Assembly (NCBI GenBank): GCA_910585135.1 | Contig: CAJUEB010000070.1 | Location: forward strand, 1 to 5,108 | Direction: 5' to 3' | DNA length: 5,108 bases | Source: an uncultured Eubacteriales bacterium | GTDB taxonomy: Bacteria > Bacillota > Clostridia > Peptostreptococcales > Anaerovoracaceae | Shown here: positions 1 through 4,964 of the stretch, piece by piece | How positions within the stretch are numbered: the stretch's first letter is position 1 | How the letters are laid out: the number at the start of each line of letters is the position of its first letter | Position numbers and translations under genes: made by a program | The notes under the pieces: model-generated | What the model was told of the DNA's origin: nothing | Database searches by the model: none | Seen by the model: only the letters and a program-made list of their open reading frames with translations

Positions 1-2
1 CG

Positions 3-701
3 GAAGGAACGGGCGGCATCGTTGGCTATACCAATGCGATCGGCTGTACCGTCAAGGATTGCTATAATGTAGCCAACATAACCATAGATCATAAAAATAC
101 GGAAACCGCCATTTCCAAAGCATATGGAGGCGGTATTGTCGGAATTGCGGGCGTCTCCGGGATTGTGATCCGCAACTGTTATAACATGGGCATGATCCGG
201 CATGCGGATGTTTCAGGCGGCATTATCGGGCATTATATGAACGAAAGCAAGATAAGCGAACCAGGACAAATCAAAAACAACTATTATATCAGCAGCGGAT
301 TCCGTTCGGGGATCGGCAAGGCAGACGATCCCGACGATGTTTATCTGAAGGATATGGCGGTATCTGTAGCCGAAAGCAGTATGAACAGCCTGTCATCCTC
401 CTTGTCCGTGGCATACATGAAGGATACTGGCATTTATGGCAACAACGGTTATCCGGTGCTTCGCTGGCAGTCTCCTGCCGCAAACAATAAAAAGGTCTAC
501 ATGACTGGTGTGCCGCAGGAAATTCAAAATAACCTTGATCAGTACCTGATCAAGACCGCCGGGGTAGTACCCTATGGCCACAAGCTTTTGGACTTTTTCT
601 CGCCAGATAACGTTACGACCAATGCGTTCATCTTTTACATGGAAGCACAGGACAAATTGAACGAAAAAGAACAAGAAAAAGACGCTGAGAGCAATGAATA
701 A
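3..701 (+). CDS. GLUG-repeat surface protein, C-terminal part (5' end outside window)
   Basis: The frame is open from the first full codon at position 3 and gives 232 residues. Three GLUG-type repeats are visible, each a GGIVG-like strand followed by an N/D-C-Y-N or N-N-Y-Y turn: residues about 4-22, 43-61 and 73-95. Then comes the ending GYPVLRW (149-155), common after such repeats. The tail of about 75 residues is unassigned and ends in a charged K/E/Q-rich stretch. GLUG repeats (named after the GLUG motif) occur in large secreted or cell-wall proteins of Bacillota, often next to bacterial Ig-like domains, so an extracellular role is inferred. No LPXTG motif, SLH domain or C-terminal membrane segment is visible, so any anchor must be upstream. 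The GTG at 165 is internal to a repeat and is not the true start. Substrate or partner is unknown. Confidence 0.85.
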   Translation, partial: EGTGGIVGYTNAIGCTVKDCYNVANITIDHKNTETAISKAYGGGIVGIAGVSGIVIRNCYNMGMIRHADVSGGIIGHYMNESKISEPGQIKNNYYISSGFRSGIGKADDPDDVYLKDMAVSVAESSMNSLSSSLSVAYMKDTGIYGNNGYPVLRWQSPAANNKKVYMTGVPQEIQNNLDQYLIKTAGVVPYGHKLLDFFSPDNVTTNAFIFYMEAQDKLNEKEQEKDAESNE

Positions 702-762
702 AAAACGCATCGCTTCTTAGCAAAATAACAAGAGGAATTAAGAATTAATCGGAAAAAGAAAG

Positions 763-2079
763 ATGCATACTATGACGAACAACAACTTACAAAATAATAC
801 CAAACGGCTTTTAACAGAAGAATTCAATATCTCAGAAAGGGTTTTGTCCCTGATTGACGAAAGTGAACAAAAAATCTCCACACTGTTTACACAAATGGAT
901 GATATTATGGCATTTAATCAGTACAAAGTACTGGATGCTTTTCAAAAAAATACGATAAGGGATATGCATTTTTCCTGGAATACGGGTTACGGATATGATG
1001 ATCCGGGAAGGGATGCCATCGAACGTGTATACGCTGATATCTTTCACACGGAAGCGGCGCTGGTGCGTCCGATCATCGTAAACGGCACCCATGCGCTGAC
1101 ATTAACGCTGATGGGGATTTTACGCCCTAAAGATGAATTGATTTACTGTACCGGCGCGCCTTACGATACGCTGGAGGAAGTAATCGGCATCCGGGGAGAA
1201 GGAAAAGGCTCGCTAAAGGAATACGGGATTTCTTATCAGCAGGTGGAGCTTACGGCAGAAGGAAAGATCGATTATGATGCACTAAGAAAGGCAATTGGCC
1301 CAGAGACCAGGATGATCACCTTACAACGGGCGACTGGCTACGGATGGCGGAAAGCTATTTCCATCGAGGAAATCGAAGAATGGACGAGCTTTGTAAAAGG
1401 GATCAATCCTGACATCATCTGTATGGTGGACAATTGCTACGGCGAATTTCTTCATGTGAAAGAACCGACGGATGTAGGCGTCGATGTCATCGCTGGCTCT
1501 CTGATCAAAAATCCGGGGGGCGGGCTTGCCCTGACCGGCGGATACATCGCCGGGAAAGCAGATCTGATTGAGAAAATATCCTATCGCATGACCTCACCGG
1601 GAATTGGCGGGGAATGCGGTCTTACGTTCGGGCAGACCAGAACCATGCTGCAAGGATTGTTTATCGCACCTAAGACCGTGAACGGTGCAGTAAAGGGAGC
1701 TGCTTTGTGTGCGAAAGCATTTGAGCTTTTGGGTTACGACGTATGCCCAAAAGCAGAAGATGTACGCAGCGATATTATCCAAGCAGTTAAGCTCGGCTCA
1801 GCGGAAAGCGTCATTGCCTTTTGCAAGGGAATTCAGGCTGCTGCGCCTGTGGATTCCCATGTAACACCTGAACCGTGGGCTATGCCGGGTTATGATGATC
1901 CCGTGATTATGGCAGCCGGAGCATTTGTACAAGGCTCATCCATCGAGCTTTCAGCGGACGCACCGATCAGGAAGCCGTACATCGTTTACTTCCAAGGCGG
2001 ATTAACGTATGAACACTCTAAATTCGGCGTGATTAAAGCATTACAGGAACTGTATGATAAAAAGCTTATCACATTATAG
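763..2079 (+). CDS. PLP-dependent methionine gamma-lyase-like enzyme ('aluminium resistance' family)
   Basis: 438 residues, the full length usual for the Met_gamma_lyase (PF06838) family, a fold-type I PLP group often annotated 'methionine gamma-lyase family' or 'aluminium resistance protein' (Bacillus YnbB type). Visible marks: the glycine-rich TGYGYDDPGRD at 74-84; RPIIVNGTHAL at 102-112; VDNCYGE at 222-228, whose Asp223 should contact the pyridine nitrogen; and GSLIKNPGGG at 245-254, whose Lys249 is the expected Schiff-base lysine. C-gamma lyase activity on methionine or a related sulfur amino acid in the cytosol is a family-based guess; the true substrate of this subgroup is poorly settled. 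The ribosome binding site is weak (GAAAG close to the ATG), so the start could also be the ATG at 772. The 61-bp upstream gap is too short for a SAM riboswitch or T-box, so no methionine-type control is seen. The VTT gene follows after 37 bp. Confidence 0.9.
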   Translation: MHTMTNNNLQNNTKRLLTEEFNISERVLSLIDESEQKISTLFTQMDDIMAFNQYKVLDAFQKNTIRDMHFSWNTGYGYDDPGRDAIERVYADIFHTEAALVRPIIVNGTHALTLTLMGILRPKDELIYCTGAPYDTLEEVIGIRGEGKGSLKEYGISYQQVELTAEGKIDYDALRKAIGPETRMITLQRATGYGWRKAISIEEIEEWTSFVKGINPDIICMVDNCYGEFLHVKEPTDVGVDVIAGSLIKNPGGGLALTGGYIAGKADLIEKISYRMTSPGIGGECGLTFGQTRTMLQGLFIAPKTVNGAVKGAALCAKAFELLGYDVCPKAEDVRSDIIQAVKLGSAESVIAFCKGIQAAAPVDSHVTPEPWAMPGYDDPVIMAAGAFVQGSSIELSADAPIRKPYIVYFQGGLTYEHSKFGVIKALQELYDKKLITL

Positions 2080-2116
2080 CAACTGAGAATTCGGAAAGTT
2101 CAGGTGTATTGCATAG

Positions 2117-2857
2117 ATGTCTTTCACAAAAAATGAAAAGGATAAATTAAAGAAACGGTTTAAAATTTTCAGCAGTATATTCAAATTTGCTTTGCTGCTG
2201 ACGATTTTAATCGGGATACCACTGTATATCTATTTCTTTCAACACGATATCATCGAGCAGTTTTCAAGCCTTGAAGATGTCAATGCCTTTTTTGAGGAAT
2301 ACCGTACGCAAAGCATTTTTATCTATATCGCTGTTCAGATTCTTCAAATCGTCATCTGTATCATTCCGGGGCAGTGGCTCCAATTTGCCGCCGGATATAT
2401 GTATGGATTCTGGCTCGGCTATCTTTGGTCTTTAGTGGGTGCGTTTATCGGAACGGTGATTACCTATTATCTTGCAAAGATTCTCGGTCACGACATCATG
2501 CATCTTATTTTCAGTGAAGAGAAGATCCGCAATATGCTGAAAACATTGAACAGCAAGAAGGCTGTTATCCTTGTGTTTCTCATCTATCTCATTCCTGGCG
2601 TTCCCAAGGATCTCTGTAGTTATGTAGCCGGATTATCGGAAATGAAGCTGAAACCGTTTCTCGTTATTTCCCTGATCGGCCGCTCGCCGGGCATGATGGG
2701 CAGCCTGCTCATCGGAAGGCAAGTTGAAGTAGGGGGATATACAAGTGCCATCATCATTGCTGTCATCGCATTGATTCTCTGTCTTCTTGGCGTTTTGTTT
2801 CGAAAACAAATTACCAGCGTTATGGATAAAGCTTATGACAAGCTGATGCGGATGTAA
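2117..2857 (+). CDS. TVP38/TMEM64 family membrane protein (VTT domain)
   Basis: 246 residues with a basic N-terminus (1-17) and hydrophobic segments at about 24-41, 68-84, 93-122, 147-165, 181-200 and 209-227, so an integral membrane protein. The VTT (formerly SNARE-associated, PF09335) core is recognisable: PGQWLQFAAGYMYG (84-97), a long glycine-spaced segment ending YYLAKILG (117-124), and the re-entrant-type motif IPGVPKDLCSYVAGLS (159-174), followed by IGRSPG (187-192) and a closing hydrophobic segment. Proteins of this superfamily (DedA, TVP38, VMP1/TMEM41B) are linked to lipid scrambling or transport and membrane homeostasis; the exact cargo here is unknown. A modest CAGGTG at 2101-2106 lies 10 bases before the ATG. 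The 37-bp gap to the PLP enzyme gene, with no terminator in it, fits a shared transcript ending at the hairpins after 2953. Confidence 0.9.
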   Translation: MSFTKNEKDKLKKRFKIFSSIFKFALLLTILIGIPLYIYFFQHDIIEQFSSLEDVNAFFEEYRTQSIFIYIAVQILQIVICIIPGQWLQFAAGYMYGFWLGYLWSLVGAFIGTVITYYLAKILGHDIMHLIFSEEKIRNMLKTLNSKKAVILVFLIYLIPGVPKDLCSYVAGLSEMKLKPFLVISLIGRSPGMMGSLLIGRQVEVGGYTSAIIIAVIALILCLLGVLFRKQITSVMDKAYDKLMRM

Positions 2858-2952
2858 GAAGGCAGAGGGCGGCAGGCAGTAATACGTTGTTGCCACTAAT
2901 AGGATAAGTAGGGAAGAAACTCTTTTCATATAAAATAAGCAAACATATAAAT

Positions 2953-3013
2953 AGCAACTTCATTGCAGTGCCTCGATAGGCAGCAGGTCTGTAATGGAGT
3001 TGTTTATTTTTTT
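2953..3013 (+). terminator. Rho-independent terminator with nested stem, after the VTT gene
   Basis: The 14-base arms CAACTTCATTGCAG (2955-2968) and CTGTAATGGAGTTG (2989-3002) pair fully with two G-U wobbles and can extend by two pairs. Inside is a second hairpin, TGCCT (2969-2973) with AGGCA (2978-2982). The T-rich tail at 3003-3013 ends in seven T. It probably ends the PLP enzyme-VTT transcript. The nested stem is more elaborate than a plain terminator but matches no riboswitch I recognise. Confidence 0.8.
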
Positions 3014-3027
3014 ATATTGCTCAGAAA

Positions 3028-3070
3028 GCTTTTTCTCATTTTGGCAACGAGAAAAGCAATCAGGTTTTTT
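3028..3070 (+). terminator. Second terminator-like hairpin in tandem
   Basis: GCTTTTTCTC (3028-3037) pairs with GAGAAAAGC (3049-3057) with one bulged T and an 11-base loop. Six T follow at 3065-3070 after a short spacer. An alternative outer pairing of ATTGC (3016-3020) with GCAAT (3056-3060) is also possible. The stem is A/T-rich and the T run is displaced by seven bases, so termination would be weaker than at the hairpin before it. Confidence 0.5.
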
Positions 3071-3092
3071 AGATGCGTGGTGAAAAAAAACA

Positions 3093-3106
3093 AGAACAAA
3101 CGTTTT
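3093..3106 (+). promoter_or_regulatory. LexA (SOS) box 1, upstream of -35
   Basis: AGAACAAACGTTTT matches the Bacillus/Gram-positive LexA consensus CGAACRNRYGTTYC except at the two outermost bases. It ends nine bases before the -35 hexamer. Confidence 0.65.
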
Positions 3107-3115
3107 AAAAAAGTG

Positions 3116-3144
3116 TTGACATCAAATGTGTGTTCTTATATAAT
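3116..3144 (+). promoter_or_regulatory. Consensus sigma-A promoter of the LysM (yneA-like) gene
   Basis: Perfect -35 TTGACA (3116-3121) and perfect -10 TATAAT (3139-3144) with a 17-base spacer. Transcription should start near 3151, about 47 bases before the ATG at 3198. A promoter this strong in front of a presumed growth inhibitor requires repression, which fits the LexA boxes around it. Confidence 0.88.
3123..3136 (-). promoter_or_regulatory. Possible weak LexA box between -35 and -10
   Basis: Read on the minus strand this is AGAACACACATTTG, which keeps the GAAC half-site but has three mismatches to CGAACRNRYGTTYC. Its place in the promoter spacer, midway between the two better boxes, is the main reason to list it. 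Confidence 0.3.
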
Positions 3145-3156
3145 AGAAACAAGAAA

Positions 3157-3170
3157 CGAACAAATGTTTA
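3157..3170 (+). promoter_or_regulatory. LexA (SOS) box 2, downstream of the transcription start
   Basis: CGAACAAATGTTTA differs from CGAACRNRYGTTYC only at the last base. It lies just after the expected transcription start, where bound LexA would block the polymerase. Box 1 starts 64 bp upstream, about six helical turns, on the same face. Confidence 0.8.
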
Positions 3171-3197
3171 ATAGGGCAGGAAAGAGAGGATCACGAT

Positions 3198-3515
3198 ATG
3201 AGAACACAGAGACAAAGAAAAAAATATAGAATTACTTCAAAATTCCGTTTTATTACAACGATGATGATCCTATTCACGTTACTGATCACTGGGTTTAACG
3301 CCATAACAGGTTCAGATACATCGACCGCATTAACAAAGCCGCAGTATGTACAGGTTAAGGTTGTATCCGGCGATACGCTGTGGGATCTCGCCAATCAATA
3401 TAAAGCCGATGACACCGATACGCGCAAAGCTGTTTACGAGATTTGCCGGATCAACGAAATCGATGCATCCGATCTGAAGCCGGATATGGTAATCCAGATC
3501 CCAGAAGATCTATAA
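3198..3515 (+). CDS. yneA: LysM-domain membrane protein, YneA-like SOS cell division suppressor
   Basis: 105 residues, close to the length of Bacillus YneA. A basic N-terminus (1-17, RQRKKYR...) is followed by one membrane segment (about 18-37), a short Ser/Thr linker, and a LysM domain from about 50 to 103: YVQVKVVSGDTLWDLANQY, then INEIDASDLKPDMVIQIP at the end. This gives an N-in, C-out single-pass protein whose LysM domain would touch peptidoglycan. YneA delays septum formation during the SOS response in Bacillus; the same role here is inferred from architecture plus the LexA boxes. An AGAGGA (3185-3190) lies seven bases before the ATG. Unlike Bacillus, no divergent lexA is next to it; the upstream neighbour is the unrelated VTT gene. 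A LysM protein with another cell-wall role is the alternative. Confidence 0.8.
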   Translation: MRTQRQRKKYRITSKFRFITTMMILFTLLITGFNAITGSDTSTALTKPQYVQVKVVSGDTLWDLANQYKADDTDTRKAVYEICRINEIDASDLKPDMVIQIPEDL

Positions 3516-3553
3516 AGCTTGATAGAAAGATAGAAATTCGAGAAAATTCCTTT

Positions 3554-3761
3554 ATGGTCGTTACAGCAACGGAGTTCAAAATGAATTTTGGAAAGTATCT
3601 TGAATTAATTGCAAAGGAATATATTTTTATCACTCGTAATGGAAAAACGGTCGTCAATTTCAGAAAGTGATTCAATATCATCGGTTAAGATATCGACACG
3701 TTCAGAAAAATCGCTTATATCTAAAAATAGAGCCTCACATTTTTGTGGGCAACTAACATGA
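3554..3761 (+). pseudogene. Phd/YefM-family antitoxin remnant, frameshifted and truncated
   Basis: The ATG at 3554 opens a 38-codon frame stopping at 3670. It begins MVVTATEFKMNFGKYLELIA and continues to IFITRNGKTVV, the typical N-terminal DNA-binding half of Phd/YefM antitoxins (PF02604), which are normally about 80-90 residues. The homology breaks at about residue 34. In the +1 frame, from 3651 to the stop at 3759-3761, the sequence reads SSISESDSISS, which resembles the family's VSAVDSISG segment, so a small deletion with frameshift is the likely cause. The C-terminal toxin-binding part is then lost, and no toxin gene follows. The ribosome binding site is poor (GAGA 10 bases before the ATG). 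The start lies 38 bp after the LysM gene, so read-through from the SOS promoter is possible. A functional 38-residue protein is not excluded. Confidence 0.65.
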
Positions 3762-3787
3762 CAATACATAAGTTTTTATATAATAAG

Positions 3788-3830
3788 AAAAACACCATGA
3801 ATCTAAATGATAGGATCACATGGTGTTTTT
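3788..3830. terminator. Bidirectional Rho-independent terminator
   Basis: AAAAACACCATG (3788-3799) and CATGGTGTTTTT (3819-3830) form a perfect 12-bp stem with a 19-base loop. The A run on one side and T run on the other give a U tail on both strands. It would stop the LysM/antitoxin transcript from the left and the ruvX transcript from the right, as expected between convergent units. Confidence 0.85.
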
Positions 3831-3898
3831 CATAATAAGAGAATCATAGAATTCGCCATTTGAAAACCCATAAATAGCGTAAATACCGCTTTAGGCAT
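3830..3898 (-). pseudogene. Possible relic of a small membrane protein (DUF2798-like start)
   Basis: A 22-codon minus-strand frame starts at the ATG 3898-3896 with MPK, runs through VFTLFMGFQMANSMI and stops inside the terminator stem. The pattern resembles from memory the N-terminus of DUF2798 proteins (MPK..., then an xFTLMMxFVMVYAMI-like membrane segment), but those are far longer. No ribosome binding site is seen before the ATG. The frame is open upstream into ruvX, without an ATG, GTG or TTG between the ruvX stop and this ATG. It is a weak call: a relic, or chance in A/T-rich DNA. Confidence 0.25.
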
Positions 3899-3908
3899 TT
3901 TGATGATG

Positions 3909-3946
3909 TCAACTATTCCGATAATTGTGATTATAGGAATAGTTGA
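3909..3946. repeat. 38-bp hyphenated palindrome downstream of ruvX
   Basis: TCAACTATTCC (3909-3919) pairs with GGAATAGTTGA (3936-3946) in an 11-bp perfect stem. After one mismatch (G3920/A3935), ATAAT (3921-3925) pairs with ATTAT (3930-3934) around a TGTG loop. There is no T run on either side, so it is not a classical terminator. It could protect the 3' end of ruvX mRNA, be a protein-binding site, or be a remnant of a mobile repeat. Confidence 0.7.
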
Positions 3947-4002
3947 GTCAATCCCAAATAACTCCCTTCCAGTATCATTTATGTATTCGCTCTCGATGCT
4001 TT

Positions 4003-4434
4003 CTATGCTTTTCTTGCATCCAAATATCCTTGCAGGATAATAACGGCAGCTTGTTTGTCGATTACCTTTTTTCGTTTTTGGCGGCGCATATCCGCTTCGA
4101 TCAGGACCTTTTCTGCCATCACAGTCGTAAACCGTTCATCATAGAATTCCACTTTGATGTGTGCCATACCGCTGCTGCGCATCTTATTTTCAAGCATGGT
4201 CTTAAATTCATAAACTTTTTCGGTTTGCGGACTATCCGTCCCGTCCAGTTTTTTTGGCAGTCCAATCACTACTGTATCACAGTCATATTCTTTGATATAG
4301 TCCATGACCTTTCCGGCATCCTTGCGGATGCCGATCCGTTCGATGGTGGTTATGCCCTGTGCGGTAATATCCAGTGCATCGCTGACAGCAACCCCGATCG
4401 TTTTATCGCCTACATCCAGCGCTATTTTTCTCAT
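4003..4434 (-). CDS. ruvX: RuvX/YqgF, putative pre-16S rRNA nuclease (Holliday junction resolvase family)
   Basis: 143 residues, the usual family length (PF03652). RNase H-like fold marks are all present: ALDVGDKTIGVAVSD (5-19) with catalytic Asp7, VVIGLPKKLDGT (55-66), FYDERFTT (97-104) with Glu100, and VIDKQAAVIILQGYL (124-138) with Asp126. E. coli YqgF acts in 16S rRNA 5'-end maturation; a Holliday junction role has been proposed for some homologues. The ATG at 4434 is chosen because AAAGGAGC (4450-4443) lies eight bases before it and the protein then begins MRKIALDVG as in relatives. The in-frame upstream start at 4479 would add 15 residues with no family support. The gene lies behind ireB as usual, but with a terminator and an inverted repeat between them, so it may have its own promoter. 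Confidence 0.96.
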   Translation of the reverse strand: MRKIALDVGDKTIGVAVSDALDITAQGITTIERIGIRKDAGKVMDYIKEYDCDTVVIGLPKKLDGTDSPQTEKVYEFKTMLENKMRSSGMAHIKVEFYDERFTTVMAEKVLIEADMRRQKRKKVIDKQAAVIILQGYLDARKA

Positions 4435-4482
4435 ATTCGTTCGCTCCTTTGAATTACATTGAAACCTTAGTCGAATCACCTT

Positions 4483-4521
4483 TCAGTGAATTAAGAAAAT
4501 ATTCTGATTATAATTCACTGA
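4483..4521. repeat. 11-bp inverted repeat around a possible ruvX promoter
   Basis: TCAGTGAATTA (4483-4493) and TAATTCACTGA (4511-4521) are perfect inverted copies with a 17-base centre. On the minus strand a TATAAT (4512-4507) overlaps one arm, which could be the -10 of a ruvX promoter; the matching -35 region falls on the T run of the ireB terminator and is poor. The repeat could be an operator or a leader hairpin. It has no T run, so it is not read as a terminator. Confidence 0.6.
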
Positions 4522-4529
4522 TTACAGTT

Positions 4530-4554
4530 AAAAAGACGGACATTGCTGTCCGTC
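4530..4554 (-). terminator. Rho-independent terminator after ireB
   Basis: On the minus strand GACGGAC (4554-4548) pairs with GTCCGTC (4541-4535) around a six-base loop, followed by five T (4534-4530). The stem is perfect and G/C-rich. It starts 20 bases after the ireB stop codon and would end or attenuate its transcript before ruvX. Confidence 0.88.
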
Positions 4555-4574
4555 CATTATGAATGATTCAATTG

Positions 4575-4823
4575 TTATTTATGGAGGTAAGCCCGAATCA
4601 ATTCTTCTACCAAATCATCACGTTCGATACGCCCCATAATGTTTCTGGCATTGTTATTGCTTGTGATATAAGACGGATCGCCTGATAAAATATAGCCTAC
4701 CATCTGGTCGATCGCATTATAACCTCTCTCTTCCAAAGCATCATATACTATATTTAAAATTTCTTCTATCGTCCTCTGTTCGATTCTATCGAAATTATCA
4801 TACATTCTGGTTTGTCTATCCAT
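4575..4823 (-). CDS. ireB: IreB family regulatory phosphoprotein (UPF0297)
   Basis: 82 residues, the typical length of the DUF965/UPF0297 family (PF06135). The family core is clear: EEILNIVYDALEERGYN (20-36), MVGYILSGDPSYIT (41-54), NNARNIMGRIERDDL (57-71) and a C-terminal EELIRAYL. In Enterococcus faecalis, IreB is phosphorylated on N-terminal threonines by the PASTA kinase IreK and affects cephalosporin resistance. Here Thr5 is the only N-terminal threonine before Thr18 and is the obvious candidate site, by inference. A strong GTGGAGGTG (4837-4829) sits just before the ATG and fixes the start. It is followed by its own terminator, then ruvX. The alaS gene that often precedes ireB is not in the 285 bases upstream. 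Confidence 0.96.
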   Translation of the reverse strand: MDRQTRMYDNFDRIEQRTIEEILNIVYDALEERGYNAIDQMVGYILSGDPSYITSNNNARNIMGRIERDDLVEELIRAYLHK

Positions 4824-4856
4824 AAAAACACCTCCACTGTTCTATACGGTTAAATT

Positions 4857-4886
4857 ATTATACCATTGAATGGAATAGAATTACAA
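4857..4886 (-). promoter_or_regulatory. Likely promoter of ireB
   Basis: On the minus strand a perfect TATAAT (4862-4857) is preceded, with an 18-base spacer, by TTGTAA (4886-4881), a 4/6 match to TTGACA. The start would fall about 25 bases before the ribosome binding site. The spacer contains a short palindrome, CCATTGAATGG (4863-4873), that could be a minor binding site. Confidence 0.55.
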
Positions 4887-4917
4887 GGGAATCCAAATAA
4901 TTACACAAAATTATCAC

Positions 4918-4933
4918 ACGTCAAAAGCGACGT
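4918..4933 (-). other. Small stem-loop, possible weak terminator
   Basis: ACGTC (4918-4922) and GACGT (4929-4933) form a five-bp hairpin with a six-base loop. On the minus strand it is followed by GTGATAATTTTG, a poor U tail. It lies between the open frame ending at 4965 and the ireB promoter, so it may end whatever is transcribed from the right. Confidence 0.3.
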
Positions 4934-4964
4934 AATATAATTATGGTTAACTAAATGGGGTTCC

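Larger units (their letters stand above)
3671..4002. other. Region without a convincing gene
   Basis: This 332-bp A/T-rich stretch separates the plus-strand genes from ruvX. It contains the end of the antitoxin relic, a bidirectional terminator (3788-3830), a 22-codon minus-strand frame (3830-3898) and a palindrome (3909-3946). In many Bacillota a DUF1292 gene follows ruvX here; nothing like it is present. Confidence 0.6.

Noticed and set aside
165..701. A GTG at 165 as the start of a 178-residue protein
   Set aside because: The same frame is open to the window edge and the GTG lies inside a GLUG repeat, so this is an internal codon of a larger gene.
670..720. A hairpin terminator after the GLUG gene
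   Set aside because: GCTGAGAG and CTTCTTAGC can pair weakly, but the loop is large and no T run follows.
2963..3229. An 88-codon plus-strand frame
   Set aside because: It runs across both terminators, the promoter and the LexA boxes, and its peptide matches no family.
3443..3553. An N-terminal extension of the antitoxin remnant into the LysM gene
   Set aside because: The family begins at MVVTATEF; the extension overlaps the LysM coding region in another frame.
3758..3784. A promoter-like ATGACA and TATAAT pair
   Set aside because: The spacer is only 15 bases and it would fire straight into the terminator at 3788-3830.
3943..4452. A 169-codon plus-strand frame
   Set aside because: It is antisense to ruvX, whose catalytic motifs and ribosome binding site are clear.
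4435..4479. A 15-residue N-terminal extension of RuvX
   Set aside because: Relatives begin MRKIALDVG-like, and the good AAAGGAGC site serves the ATG at 4434.
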